From the NCBI GenBank assembly GCA_000499405.2, contig HG738138.1, positions 13,827,208-13,891,207 on the forward strand: DNA of 64,000 bases, given 5' to 3'. This stretch comes from Onchocerca volvulus (lineage: Eukaryota > Nematoda > Chromadorea > Rhabditida > Onchocercidae). The translations under genes and the position numbers were made by a program. The notes under the pieces are model-generated. The model did no database searches. It saw only the letters and a program-made list of their open reading frames with translations, and was not told where the DNA came from. Positions 35,701 to 48,240 of this stretch are shown here, piece after piece (the first letter of the stretch is position 1; every line of letters starts with the position of its first letter).

Positions 35701-38700
35701 TAATGATTTGTAACACTTCAAAAAAATGTGTATTTGCTAGGGCAGAATCAGCGGATCGTTTGTTGCGAATTATTGGTAATGGCGTTGTCAAGGACGGATA
35801 TAATATGTTTATGACACCAAGTCAAGCTCAAGGTTCTTTCTGAACTTTCAAATTGAAAAAGTTTTTAGCAATGATTTTCTCGACGTTTACTTCGGAATCG
35901 ATTCGGAGTTAATCACCAAAAAGTATCATTAATAATTATCAAAAAAAAGAAACTTCAAGCACATCAATACATAAGAAACCCTTATGGAAAGTGTGATAAT
36001 TTGCAGGTAAAACAACCGTAGTGTCTGTGGCCATATATATCGAATCTATGTCATCATTTAGAACGCAAACAATGGTAATTATTTCAAAATTTGATTAAAC
36101 TTTTAAATTTACGTTTATTTAATAATTCGGCTTATTCATTTTAGGTTAATCGTATATGATAATTAAATCTGGCTCAATTCATAAATATGAGAGCTATGAG
36201 AATATAATTGAATCATTTCTTATGCGTAAAAATTCATTAATTAGTAGGATTATATTGCTTTTAATTCCTTCAACATTATGTGATTTATTTAAAATTCAGA
36301 TTTTTAAATTTTAGCTTTTCCTTAAACTATACAATTTTCTTGCAGGATTTTGAAGTTGACATGTATCTTGCTCTAGCCTGGTATGATCGTCGCTTGGCCC
36401 ATAATTGCACACATCCAGTGCTTGTAACACATAAATTCATTGCTGATCGTTTGTGGCAGCCAGACCTCTATTTTGTTAATTCTAAATTTGCCTACCTCCA
36501 AGAAGTCACAACGCCAAATTTCATGGTCATCGTTTATCCAGATGGTTTAATATTCAAATCTATGAGGTAATAAGTTTATTATTTTTCAGCTAATAAGCTC
36601 TTTGATCATATTCTTTGCGCCAGTCTTACGATATTCCCAATATATCAAGCTGAGCATAAGATGGGAATTGAGTTGGCTTAGCTCTTTTATTTTAATTCAT
36701 TGAATCTAAAAGTTCTGTCACAGCATGATAAAAGTGCAATCAAAAAGCTCCGCAATATTCTAAGAGAATTTTATTTCTTATTACTTCCTTTTATTTTAAC
36801 AACTGAATGGATGGACAATGGAAATGGCCAAAAATTTTAAAAGTAACCCACACATTAAAAATGTCCAATACCACTGACAAAACAATTAGCCCATCTTTGT
36901 TTAGTTTGATATTTTCCATTTATTTCTGAACCAAAAAAAAAAATGGAATACCTAAATTTTATTACCAGTTTTTAAAAATATGCAAATTTCTATGTTAGCA
37001 ATTTTAATAAGCATTAAAATTTTTTCAAAGTGTTGAAATTTTACAATTTTGCAAAAAATTTTCGTCATATTGGTAGTCTGGATGAACGAAAGAAAAATTC
37101 AATTTTTAATCATTCAGATTGGATGTGACATTATCCTGTATGATGGATTTACAACGATTCCCTATGGACAAGCAAGAATGTCCACTTATCATCCAAAGTT
37201 GTATGCTTATCGTTTTTATCTTCTCAAGGGAACACTTAACTGAACATCAAAATATTTCCTGTTTAAAAAAATTACAAACTTCTGTTTCCGAAATACTATG
37301 ATTCATAGTTATCTCTATCTCGAATCTTTCCTGAGCAACTTACAAGTTCATTTTTGTCCCATAGCAAAGTTAAAGTCGAAAAAGCAAAGTAACTTTGTTC
37401 AATCAAAAAAGTGTCGAGAAATTTTTCTTGTAAAAATGATTTGTCGCATACAGGCATGCGTAATTCTTCAACTATTTATAAAATAATATGCATATATATC
37501 AATAATGTATGATATATACATTTCGACCATATATTTATAAATATTTGTTTATGTACGCATAGAAACTAGAAATTCAATATTGGTACAATATCATAATATA
37601 ATCATATTTGATTATTATTACATGCAGCATTATTATACATATCGTAAATGGAAATTTATTATCATTTTCTTGATTAAATTAATTTTCCCAGTATTTTGAG
37701 AGTAAATAGCCAGATGGATATATGAATCGAAGCTGTTTTTCAGATGCTTATGTTGAGAACTTAGTAAATCTAACATGGCATGAAGATCCACCGTATTTTC
37801 CGTTTGGAAGTAATAGCGAAATCAAAACCAACGATATGGTTATCACGAATACAAAATTTGAGAAGTGCCTAATACCATATCGATTTTTTCGTGGCTCCGG
37901 TAATATGGTTCATTTCAAACATTAATCCAAAAAATTTTCCTTTTTTTTTGCTTCTATTGGCAAATTATTTTGGTTCAAAGGGAAATATTGAATAAACAGT
38001 AAATTTATTCATTCTATTCAAAAAATAAGTTTAACATTTGGTTTTGTGATGAAAATTATGGAATTATCAGTTGAATTTTTTATTTTTGACGAAAATGAGG
38101 CAAAATTTCGGTATAAGATTAATAAATAATAATAATAATCAGTATTATTATTATCATTAGAATGTAATCAATTGATTACATTCAATTCTAATTAAATATT
38201 ATTTTAATATAAGGCTCGTTCTTCATAATAACTTACTTTATTACATCGTGGCAATGAAATCTTTTAACCAATAAATTGGTGTATTTTATGATAATGAAAA
38301 AAAGTAGAGAATGAATCGTGAGAATAAATAAATTATAATATCAGCTATTTTATTAATTTGATCAGATCATTTGGTTCTTTGATCGAGGATTTACAATTAT
38401 CATTTGTTTCTTTAATAAAATACTATCTGCTTTTCCATTCCCCCATTTTAATCGGGCAATTGATGAAAAGGTCAACTAGATTTCCCTTTAGGCAATTGGT
38501 CATGTATACGAGGACTGATCGTAATGAAACGATTAATGCTATTTCATATAATTCAAACATATTTCCCATCGGCAATGCTTGTCTCCATCTCATGGATGAG
38601 CTTCTGGCTCGATCCTCGGGCCTCGCCTGCTCGGGTCACACTGACCATTACAACATTACTTACACTGACCACAATGAGTAATGGTGCTCGACAAGATTTA

Positions 38701-41700
38701 CCACAAGTACATTTTACTTTTAATTCATTCAATTATTTAAGTAAAAATAATTTGGAGGTTCGTTTTTTGATATCTTTATTTTTATCATATTATTTATTTT
38801 CTATTAATCTAATTTAATTTAGGACAAAAGAAACAAATTGATTTTATTCAGTAAAAAGCAAATAAAAAAGTTGAAGTGAGAAGAAAAATAAACAAACAAA
38901 AAGTTAAGAAAATATTATAACACATTGAGTTTTAACTTTTTAAAGTGATAAATTATTTCAAAATTCGTAAATTATCTACATATTTCAAATTAAAACTTAA
39001 AATTTACGATATTCCTTTTTTAATGATGCTACTTATTAATAATCAAAATATTTATTCCTTTATTTGAATAATCATTTGATTTGTGCATAGCATCCATATT
39101 TTATTTGTGATTTATTCATCAAACGCAGTACTTGCGAATGCAAAAAAACAAAAAAATAAATGAATAAATAATAAAAATAATGGTGAAAAAATCATTCCTT
39201 AAATAAATTGCAAAAACATAAACCATCATATTATCATATTTAATAACTTAAATTCATATCATGTCATATAGAAACAAGATTTTATATTTCAAATTAAATG
39301 GTTCTTTTCTGTATATTTTTTATTTCTTTCTTTATCAGCGCTTATCATTTTCCAGTGTTCTATTCTTTCATTTTTAATATAAAACAATATTTGACATTCT
39401 AATATACTACTTGTTGATTGATTCATCAGTTAAAATAATTATAATTTCAGGTTAGTTATATCAAAGCACTGGATATTTGGTTAACATTCTCACAGGTAAG
39501 TTTTGATTATTTTCTTCTCCTTTATTCTTTTTTTTTTTAACTCTTATAATTGAAATATTACTTGTTATCTAGCAATTTTTCATGTTATCTAATCATTTCT
39601 CAACATATTAAGAAAATTTTCCGCTTTAAAAAAATCAATATTTTGTAGAAATTCAAAATTTATTTCCTTAATTTAATTAGACTTTGGATAGCTTTTTCTT
39701 TTTTAGCTTTAGCTTTTAAACAGCTTAATTTATGATTAATTCATTTATTTAATGTAATTTTCAATTGATGAATTAACAATTAGAGTTATACTCAATAGTT
39801 TAATATTGTATCAATATTTTTTATTATTCACTAATTCATTATCGAAAAAGGAACAAAAACAAATAAATAAAAATGTTTATTTATTTGAATTTCTGCCAAT
39901 TGCAAATAATGTTTATTGAATACTAATTTCAAAATTTTATAATGCATTGATCTGACTATAATTACATTTTAATATTCAAACTGGATGATTGAAAAGGACA
40001 AAAAATGTCATCTATACTTTCAAAAAACTTTAGAAAAAATTCAAATTTTTAAAAATAAAGTAGTGAAGATGGAAGAATTTTGCTTTTATAGGCATTAATA
40101 TTTCTTGTATTATTGGAATATTCGTTTGTAAGCTACTATTTAACTAAGCGTGATTACGACTGCATACATCGCCGTATTTTTGGTGCCTCTGAAATTTATT
40201 CTGAAACGGAAAAGGTAAAGCGAATTATTTATTAATACTTAAATTTTAGTTTTTTTCCCAAATGTTATTTTTTTAATTTTAGTAAAAATCACATAAAACT
40301 TCAAAATAAAAAAAAAGAAAAAACTTTGCAGTATTTAAACATTTTTTTAAATTTCAACTTTTTTCCAAATATTGTTTGCTTTATTTTGAATAAAAATTGT
40401 AGCATATTCTTTTTTTTTTCAAAAAAAGTAATTTCACTCTTTTCAAACGTTATCTACTTTAATTTCAATAAAAAATTTTCCAAATGAATGAAAAAATTTG
40501 CTGCAAGTTAGTTTCAAATTGTAATTTTTCGAAATAATGCCACTTTAATTGTAATTTTTTGAAATAATGCCACTTTAATAGAAATAATTTTCTTTTTTTA
40601 AATTACAAATTTGATAGAATTCAATTTTTAAAAACATTTCAGCTACTTTTTATTTTATTTTCCGAAATGCTTTGAAACGTTTCAATGATTCATCTATTCA
40701 AGAATTTTATTTTTGCGAATACTGACCTAAAAATTTAAATGAGTTTTGATTGATTATAATTCAGCAGTTTCCTTATGTAATCACAGCAACGTTTCGAAAT
40801 GATTATTTAATTTCATGATTTTCATCAGAATTCTTTTTATGTACTATTTTCAAGTTTTATACGTAATATTGATAATAAATAGGGAATGTTCTAGAAAAAT
40901 TTGGAACCACAAAGTCCAATGACATCGAGTCGTACTAGAAGATATTCGATAGATAATGGTCATACAAATTCGATAAACGCCTATACCGTGTCCGCTGGAC
41001 TTACGCGATGTTTACGTAATACTGCGGTAAATATTTTGAACTTTTAAATAAAAAAATTGAATTAATACCTTTTCTTCCTGCCAGGAAGGAAAGAAAAAAA
41101 AAAACATATTAATATTTTGTTTAAAAGCTACAATAATGACTATGTTATAAATTAATAAATTCATTTATTTAAATAGAACGAAATTTTTAAATTTAAATTT
41201 GAGTTTGTCTTAAGTTGCAATAACAAACATTCACTTGCTAATTGCTTTTTTTTTTTTTTAAATCTCTAATAATACTTAGCACAATTGTATTAATGTTTGG
41301 AATGTATGGACAAAATCAAATGAATATATGAGTGCTTGCTTAATTATATTAAATAAATTTCTATATATTCATAAATTAATTTAAAAATAGCAAAAAAAAG
41401 TGGAATATATATTTTTCAGACATTGGTTGCTAAAACACAGCAAGAACATGGCAAACTTTTTGATAATTTTGACATTTCAAAGCCATGCCAAAAATGTATG
41501 GCATCAAATGAATTTGTAGCAAGACAAATTGATTACTGTAAGTTATTTTAATAGTTATAATAAATACTTAAGGATTTTAGTAATGATTTGAGTGATAATT
41601 TTTAATTTTTTCAACTAGTTTAAATTATTAAGTTTACTTTTCTCAAGTCTTTTTTTTAAATTTCATAATAGAATTACAATTAAATTTAATCTTTTACAGA

Positions 41701-41785
41701 TAGTCGATTCTTGTTTCCATCAGTATTTTTGCTCTTTTCGACCTGTTACTGGTTATATTACAGTTGGTATACCAATGAAGATTAA
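32730..41785 (+). CDS. Cys-loop ligand-gated chloride channel subunit, 14 exons
   Basis: Exons are 32730-32951, 34306-34346, 34895-35005, 35741-35832, 36007-36074, 36346-36566, 37118-37200, 37744-37899, 38492-38706, 39451-39495, 40092-40214, 40895-41026, 41420-41537 and 41700-41785. All junctions are in phase (570 aa). A signal-type segment (MDFLLVLIILMAKL) follows an upstream ATG at 32730; the ATG at 32802 may be the real start. The extracellular domain includes ESADRLLRIIGNGVV, VVSVAIYIESMSSF, and the Cys-loop: CMMDLQRFPMDKQEC with exactly 13 residues between the cysteines. A second Cys pair (FEKC and NWSC) flanks the ligand C-loop. TM2 begins with PARVTLTITTLLTLTTMSNG; the PAR motif at the pore entrance is the hallmark of anion-selective members. 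TM3 is VSYIKALDIWLTFSQALIFL. TM4 is SRFLFPSVFLLFSTCYWLYY, followed by SWYTNED. The protein would form pentamers in neuronal or muscle membrane. The subgroup is not certain: the nematode ACC, LGC and GLC types all fit. The intron after 34346 appears to use a GC donor. Confidence 0.88.
40519..40579. repeat. 30-bp tandem duplication in a channel intron
   Basis: Two copies of a TGTAATTTTT(C/T)GAAATAAT unit ending GCCACTTTAAT follow one another with one difference. It lies in the intron between the exons ending at 40214 and starting at 40895. Confidence 0.8.
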
Positions 41786-41958
41786 TTACAATGGACTAAA
41801 CCATCGCAACCAGCAATTCATTTCACTTTCACATTTTGCTCTATTATTCATTATTATTAATTGCTATTATTAATGTTATTTCATTTATTGTAATTCTAGA
41901 TTTGATATGATTAATTTATGATTCTTCTGATAATTTGAATTTAATATGATAATTTTAT

Positions 41959-41964
41959 AATAAA
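41959..41964 (+). terminator. AATAAA poly(A) signal of the channel gene
   Basis: An AATAAA lies about 175 bases after the channel stop codon (41783-41785) and is the first canonical poly(A) signal downstream. Assigned by position only. Confidence 0.4.
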
Positions 41965-43834
41965 TTTATGTATGATTCTTGCACTTTCACGCATGTGACA
42001 TATCACACATGTAAATAACTATCACTGAGTAAACGAATACGAGTAAGACATATCCATAGCATAAGTCTACATAATTCTAATTAAGAGTGTTACAATGGGC
42101 TATTTAGAGATAATGCAAGATTGTGATAAGAATGCCATATAATGATGCTAAATAATCAAGATTCTGAATGCGACAGAATGATAATGGATAAGGCAAGATT
42201 CTGAATGCGACAGAATGATGATGGATAAGGCAAGATTCTGAATGCGACGTATTGATGTTGCATGAGATACTAAATTCTATAAACTCTGCATCGCATTTTT
42301 TTTTTTATTTTACCCCTTCAAATCAAAATATGCAAATTTTGGAACTGATAGAATTTCTTTTTATTAATTTTACACAAATATTTATAAAATTAATCAGAAT
42401 AACTTTTGCTTAGTTTCTTATTTCATCACTCCGTAAGCGGTCTAAACATCAATGGGTAACGAATCATTTTGAGTGTCATTGTCTTGGAATTCTTCGATGT
42501 ATACTTCTTAATTCCTATAATACTTTTTCGCATTTCGTTTAATAATCAAGCAAATAATAAGCTATTAAGAAAGATGATAACAACTAAATTACACTGTAAT
42601 GCTTTAGGCAGTAAATGTTATCCTTGCATGATTAAATATTTTTCTTGGAGATTAGCCGAGAATTATGATTTCCCATCGCATTCCTAAAAATAAAATTTCA
42701 TGCATGTGGACTATAAAGTAAGAAAAAAGAAGAAAAAGATTATAGCTACATGTGAAAACATTAGTAAAACTTAAATACACTTTCTCTGTCTTTACCATAC
42801 TATTAATTATAATAGATCATACTGAATTCGTTAAGTGATGCCATATTAAAATCTGAAAATAGATTATTTCATTAAAATGTAAAATATAATAGATTTATAT
42901 AATCTGGGGAAAAAGTGTCTTAAGAAAGGAAAATATTAGTGGAAGTTTTATCTAAAATAAATTATTAGCAGCAACAGCATCCTTTAACAAGTCAGCCGAA
43001 TGATTACAAAAATGAAGGATAATATAGTAAAGGTTCAATTTTAAATTATTAAGTTTAAATTTATTATACTATACAATGCATGATACTTTTTTTACATCCA
43101 TCTATCAAGAATAATTTTAAAAATATGGGAAAAAAATTTTTTTTTAATGTCAAAGTTGTATATCAAGCCTAAAGCCATCTTATTAAGAAATCTTATGTTT
43201 ACACATACGACTGGTATACGTATACTTAAATATACGCTTAAATATAGCATTTACACGATATACAGATATATAATTATGTAAATGATAGATAAAATTAATG
43301 CAGAGAATTTATGAAGCAATAAATTGACAAAATGTTTCTATAGTTTCTTAAATTATTTAATGAATTTTGCATTGACAAATTAAATCATACAATTTTGGTT
43401 GAAAAATAAATTTAGAAAATCGATTATGCATATGTGGAAGCATTATACAAAAAAATACCAACTGCTTATTGCCAAATTTTTCAAGGAATTATCAAAGGAA
43501 AAAAGGGGGTTAATGTCAGTAATAGATAAAAATTCATTCTCCAAGAAACCTTGATTGTTGAAAATACTTTGTTGAAAAAAGCAAAGAAATAAGAAGATAT
43601 AATTTTGTTTGTAACAAACAAATATCGATCAAAATGAAATAATTTTAATTGTTTAAACTAACAAAAAGTAAGTATCAGTGAAAGAAATCGACCATTACCT
43701 CCTGTCATTAAATTTTTAATAGAATAGAAAAACACCCAATGACTTACTTATATTCTGATTATTATAACAGAGAAGTATTGTGCATATTAATTTCATAGAG
43801 TGGAATAATGATAAATTTAAATAGATTGAGACAG
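41965..43834. other. intergenic region between channel and PDZ genes
   Basis: Apart from the 37-bp minisatellite at 42157-42248, nothing can be supported here. The open frame at 42469-42687 (+) shows no motif. Confidence 0.5.
42157..42248. repeat. 37-bp minisatellite, about 2.5 copies
   Basis: CAAGATTCTGAATGCGACAG recurs at 42157, 42194 and 42231 with an exact 37-base period. The middle of the unit is AATGAT(A/G)ATGGATAAGG. The copies are nearly identical and the third is truncated. It lies downstream of the channel gene and may vary in copy number between individuals. Confidence 0.9.
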
Positions 43835-46727
43835 TAATAACTAAATCAATGGCTATAACAAAAATTGAGCTTGGATCATTAGCTGAACAACTGCTGCAAT
43901 TCGGTGATATTATTACAAAAAATGATGACAAAAAAATTAAATCACAAAAACAATTTGAAGAATTTCTAACAAAAATCGGCAAAAACGATTATGTTAGTTT
44001 TTTTTTTCAATGATAATATATATTATCATAATTGTGGTAATAATTATAAAGTGATAGTAATATTGATAACAATTTAAAAAATTAAATCAAAATTTTCAAT
44101 CAAACAAATGGTCAACATATTTCATTAAAGAATTCCAGAGCTTTATATTGGTAATTTTTAATGTAACTATAATATTTCTTTCATAAATATCTTTGTGAAT
44201 GTACTTTATTTGAAGACGATATTTACGATATGAACGTTAATCATTTGTATATTTTAAATTTATAATCAGTATAATTAATTATCGCATATGATATGGTGTA
44301 GTTGAAAATTAATGGAATCCAATCGATAACAAATTTGAAAATGAAAGAAAATCGATTCCCGGAAGGCTATGAACGAATTATAAGTATCACATCGTCGTTG
44401 TTTTTCTCATTTATAACTGCAAACTTGCTCTTTATTAAATCGTATTATAATAAGGTCATCTTCATGGTTTCTTTTTCCAATTTATAGATTATATAGAAAT
44501 ATAAATCAAAAGCATAAAAGCAAATATAAAAATTCCAATAAAATTCGAAAATAAAATGTTGTACTATATTTTGATATTAATTTATACTTTTATTACAATA
44601 TTTCGTCATTTTACAAATATAAGTTTATCACTTTTTTTTTAAATTTAAATAGTATGATTTCCGCTTTTTTTTTTTTTTTTTGAAATGAATGAGATGAAAA
44701 AAGTATTGAAAAAACAAGATTTTTTTTTTTTTCAAAAAAGAAAACTTTTCAAAAATTTCCAGTCACTATTGCCAAATTTTTCATACTTTTAAATTAAAAA
44801 ACGAAATGAAAACTATTTTTAAGCAGTAATTTACATTGGAAATAAATATTGCTAAAACTTGATTTTTAGGTAAAAATTGAAATTATGAAATAATTTTTTG
44901 AGGTATTTGTAACATGCGTCGTTGAGCATACATTGGCAGGACTGAGCTTAACGGTAGGTGAAGCAAAAATCTTAAATGTCAATTCCGTACCGGTCACAAC
45001 GGTTACAGACGTATTTAATGCAATTCATGCTGCATTACGGAAAAACGGATGTGTAATAATTCCTTTTTTCAATCGCACTTCATCGTTTTGCAAACAAGTA
45101 TGACTTAATTTTTAATTCCGAATTTGAAATTCCAACTTGAGAAGTGATTAATTTTAGTACTTTTTCATAAAGTATTAACAATAATGAAAAGTTTCGATGT
45201 TATGTGAATAAACGTAATCTTACGTATACATATTTCAGTGCTAACGCTGATCAACCATTGTTTTTTTTTCTGAAAGATTTTTCAAAAAAAGTTTCTAAAA
45301 TTGATCCGTCTAAATCATCTAATCATAACAGTTTATCGCTTTATTATTTACGAACTGTTAACCGGAATTTTTTGAAAATTTCATCACCTTCATTTTTTTA
45401 TAAAGATAAATTTGGTCCAATGAAAGTTATTTGACTTTTCTCGCCATCAGTTATGATGAATTTATAGAAAGAATTCATACGAAATAGCATTTCTTCGCTT
45501 TTTTTCTTTTTTTTTTTTTAAAAATTGCAAATGAGTTAAACATTTTTTTTTTTTTTAAAACTCATCAGTACTTTAGTTTCCTAACTTAAATTAAAAATTA
45601 AGAATTTTGAAACTTGGAAAAAATAATGATATGATAATGAGAAGAAGTTCTTAAACTATCTAAATTGACATAAATTGATTAAACTGTTCATTTCAATATT
45701 TTTAAATCATCATATTAGTATACTAAATTGAATTTTTTAATTTATATTATTTGGGAAAAAAGAATAGATAGCGTAAATAATAAATAAAATGACGTATATC
45801 CGAAAAGAAAAGATTATAAGTTGATATTTTACGATTATATATTTTCTGATAATTATCGCCCATCTTTTAAAAAAATTTAATTTATACATATTTCATATAC
45901 CCAAATTTAGATAACTTTAATAATTGAACTGTATTTAGCAGCAGCATATGTTCGCCATGCATTAATGGTTGAAAAATTGGTCGAAATGGATTTATCTTTT
46001 GCACCTGATGTAATCGATATTTGTAAGCAAGAATGTAAACGAATGAAACGAAATCCTGATTTAAAATCTAACCAAAATATTTTAAAATATCAAGAGTAAG
46101 TTTCATCAATATTTGAATATCGATAAAATAAGATAAAATGTATGTATCATTACTAGAAACGATTGGTGTCTAAAACTGTGATTTCAAGTAATTCTTTTTA
46201 ATATTTCCAATTAATTCGATACAACATTAAAATTAAAACAATACATGTCTCCTTTTTTCTCTCCTTTTCCTTTCTTTCCTCATCAATTTTTAATACTGAA
46301 ATGATAATATATTTTATTCTGAATAAATAATACAAAAAAGAAAAAATTTGTTATAAGTATGAAAACATTTCTAAAAATTTTAAATAAATAAATTAGCAAT
46401 TAAATAACATCACACGATGATATCGTGCATCAAATTATTTTCGATATTAGTATAAAAATTAAAACACTGTATATTTCCTTTGACATGAAAGGAATGAAAA
46501 ATTTTGTAGTGAGAAGCCACGTTTAATTAATTCAAGAATTCAAATAAATGAGAAAACGGAAGAAATGCCAATCGCGCATGAAGATATTCCAGCACTTCTA
46601 ATGAAAGTATCAATAAAGTATATAATCGATCAACGATCAACAATGACACTTCTCTTTGGCAAATACTCAAATAGATTAATTGAAATTAATAATGCATGAA
46701 TATATGTGTTACTTTCAGTGGTTGTAA
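43835..46727 (+). CDS. diverged PDZ-domain protein, nematode type, partly uncertain exons
   Basis: Probable exons are 43835-43992 (ATG at 43849 possible), 44302-44383, 44940-45097, 45239-45414, 45939-46095, 46510-46606 and a tiny 46719-46727. The first carries the second half of a PDZ fold: ITKIELGSLAEQLLQFGDII followed by KIKSQKQFEEFL. The second has ENRFPEGYER, a link seen between PDZ repeats of nematode proteins. The third has LSLTVGEAKILNVNSVPVT and VFNAIHAALRKNG, again PDZ-like. The last exons read HALMVEKLVEMDLSF and then RIQINEKTEEMPIAHEDIP. PDZ proteins are scaffolds that bind C-terminal peptides of other proteins, usually at membranes. The junction between 45097 (phase 0) and 45239 (needs phase 2) does not fit, so an exon is missing, a boundary is wrong or the gene is decaying. 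The upstream start is also unproven. Reading through the last donor would add about 30 further residues. Confidence 0.5.
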
Positions 46728-46994
46728 ATTCACAGAAAATAATAATGCAATTGCCGTTATTATTATTCTTTGCAGTTATATCAAACACTTTATATAAAAA
46801 ACAGAAAAGAAGAAATGATAATTCAAATATTTTTGAACTTTTGGTGATAATAGTATAATAATTGTCATGATTTTGATGAAAACTAAATTTAACTAGTTCC
46901 TATTCATAATTTTTTCCTACTAGTAAACATTTTTCCTTTGATCATTTGATTAGCAAGTATTTCACACCTTCGATTATTTTTTAACATTTTTAAA

Positions 46995-47055
46995 CATATA
47001 TATATATATAGATAGATGGATAGATAGACAGACAGATAGATAAATAGATAGATAG
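46995..47055. repeat. (TA)n and (GATA)n microsatellite
   Basis: An alternating TA tract passes directly into about ten GATA/GACA-type tetranucleotides with a few substitutions (GGATA, GACA, AATA). It lies between the PDZ gene and the decaying frame that follows. Confidence 0.9.
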
Positions 47056-47191
47056 TTTTTCTACATTATACACATTGACCCCGCTGAAAAAAAAATTGAT
47101 GACTAACACCAACCTCGATCTACTTCTTATCGAAGCTTTCCTATGCAATTATTGTTATCAATCACTTTGAAATGGTTAATTTATACTTTAG

Positions 47192-47712
47192 GATAACTAT
47201 GCTAACAATTGTCTTCACATTAGTGAAGCAAAAAAAATCTATTGGGAATTTTCACGCTGTGATGAATACATTGTAAAATAAAACTTGGCATCTAAATATA
47301 TAGTCGTTGTTCAAAAGACTGCACCCAATTTTGTTATTGAAAATGTCAAAGAACATTAAAAGATCATTTTTGTCGGACTGAAAAATGTTCTTACGAAAAT
47401 TTCTGATAGCATAATCGAAGAAAGTGGAGTGGAACAAAAAAACGAAATTTAACGAGATGCATTTATCAAATGAAGCGATTTATACTCAGTCAACTCTTAA
47501 AACAATGATGAATTGTCAGTAGAAAAAGTGATAATAGTAATGATGATGATAACAATAATAAGAAAAAAAAAAGTAATAATAATAGTAATAATGCCGCCGG
47601 TGCATTCTTTCAGAGAAAAATATACAAACAAGAAAGCAAAATACAGATGGAAAAGCGGTCAAAGGCACAGAAAGCAGATGCACAAAGAACGGCTAAACAG
47701 AAAACAACATAA
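47192..47712 (+). pseudogene. decaying reading frame with charged low-complexity tail
   Basis: After an acceptor-like TTTAG at 47187-47191, one frame reads ANNCLHISEAKKIYWEFSRC, then after a stop IVVVQKTAPNFVIENVKEH, and after another stop IIFVGLKNVLTKISDSIIEE and SGVEQKNEI. More stops follow. From 47520, after a TTGTCAG acceptor, a different frame runs uninterrupted to TAA at 47710-47712. It begins with an Asp/Asn/Lys run (SDNSNDDDNNNKKKK) and ends in a basic helix (KRSKAQKADAQRTAKQKTT). Protein-like composition interrupted by stops suggests a lost gene, or distal exons of the PDZ gene split by unrecognised introns. No family is recognised. Confidence 0.35.
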
Positions 47713-47719
47713 TATCTAA

Positions 47720-48240
47720 GAGCATGCCAGACACATTATAATATGTCATCGATTGAATGATGAAATATGAAATTCAAGCAAATTACTTTAATCTACAATC
47801 GATGACATCATCAACATAAAAATATTCAGAGAAAATCATGATTACTATACCTAGTCATTACATAGTATTGACATCTAAAATTTACCATGGCATTCATTAA
47901 CAACAAATAAATTCGTAAGATATGTGCATGTTTTAAAAAAATTATTTTTTCCACATGATATATTCTAAGTTATAGATTAATGTACCTTATTCCTCTATGT
48001 TTAATAATACCAAATCATCCCGTAAATTTCGTTCAGCTGAACTTGAAAAACAAAAAAAACAAAAAAAAAAAAAAAAAATCTAACTGAATCATACAAACCA
48101 CTTAAAAATTTTCTTCAAATCTGGATTCTAAAACTAATACTAAGCACTCAGTTAGATTTGAATCTTATGCCATTTTTGGCCATACTTACATATTTTAATA
48201 CGAATCAAACAGTTCCTTCCGTTCTTCATTAAAGTTGCTA
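47720..48240. other. 3' flank of TFIIA gene
   Basis: No gene seen. On the minus strand an ATTAAA variant poly(A) signal (TTTAAT at 48194-48199 on +) lies about 45 bases after the TFIIA stop codon. A run of about 18 A lies near 48060. Confidence 0.45.
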
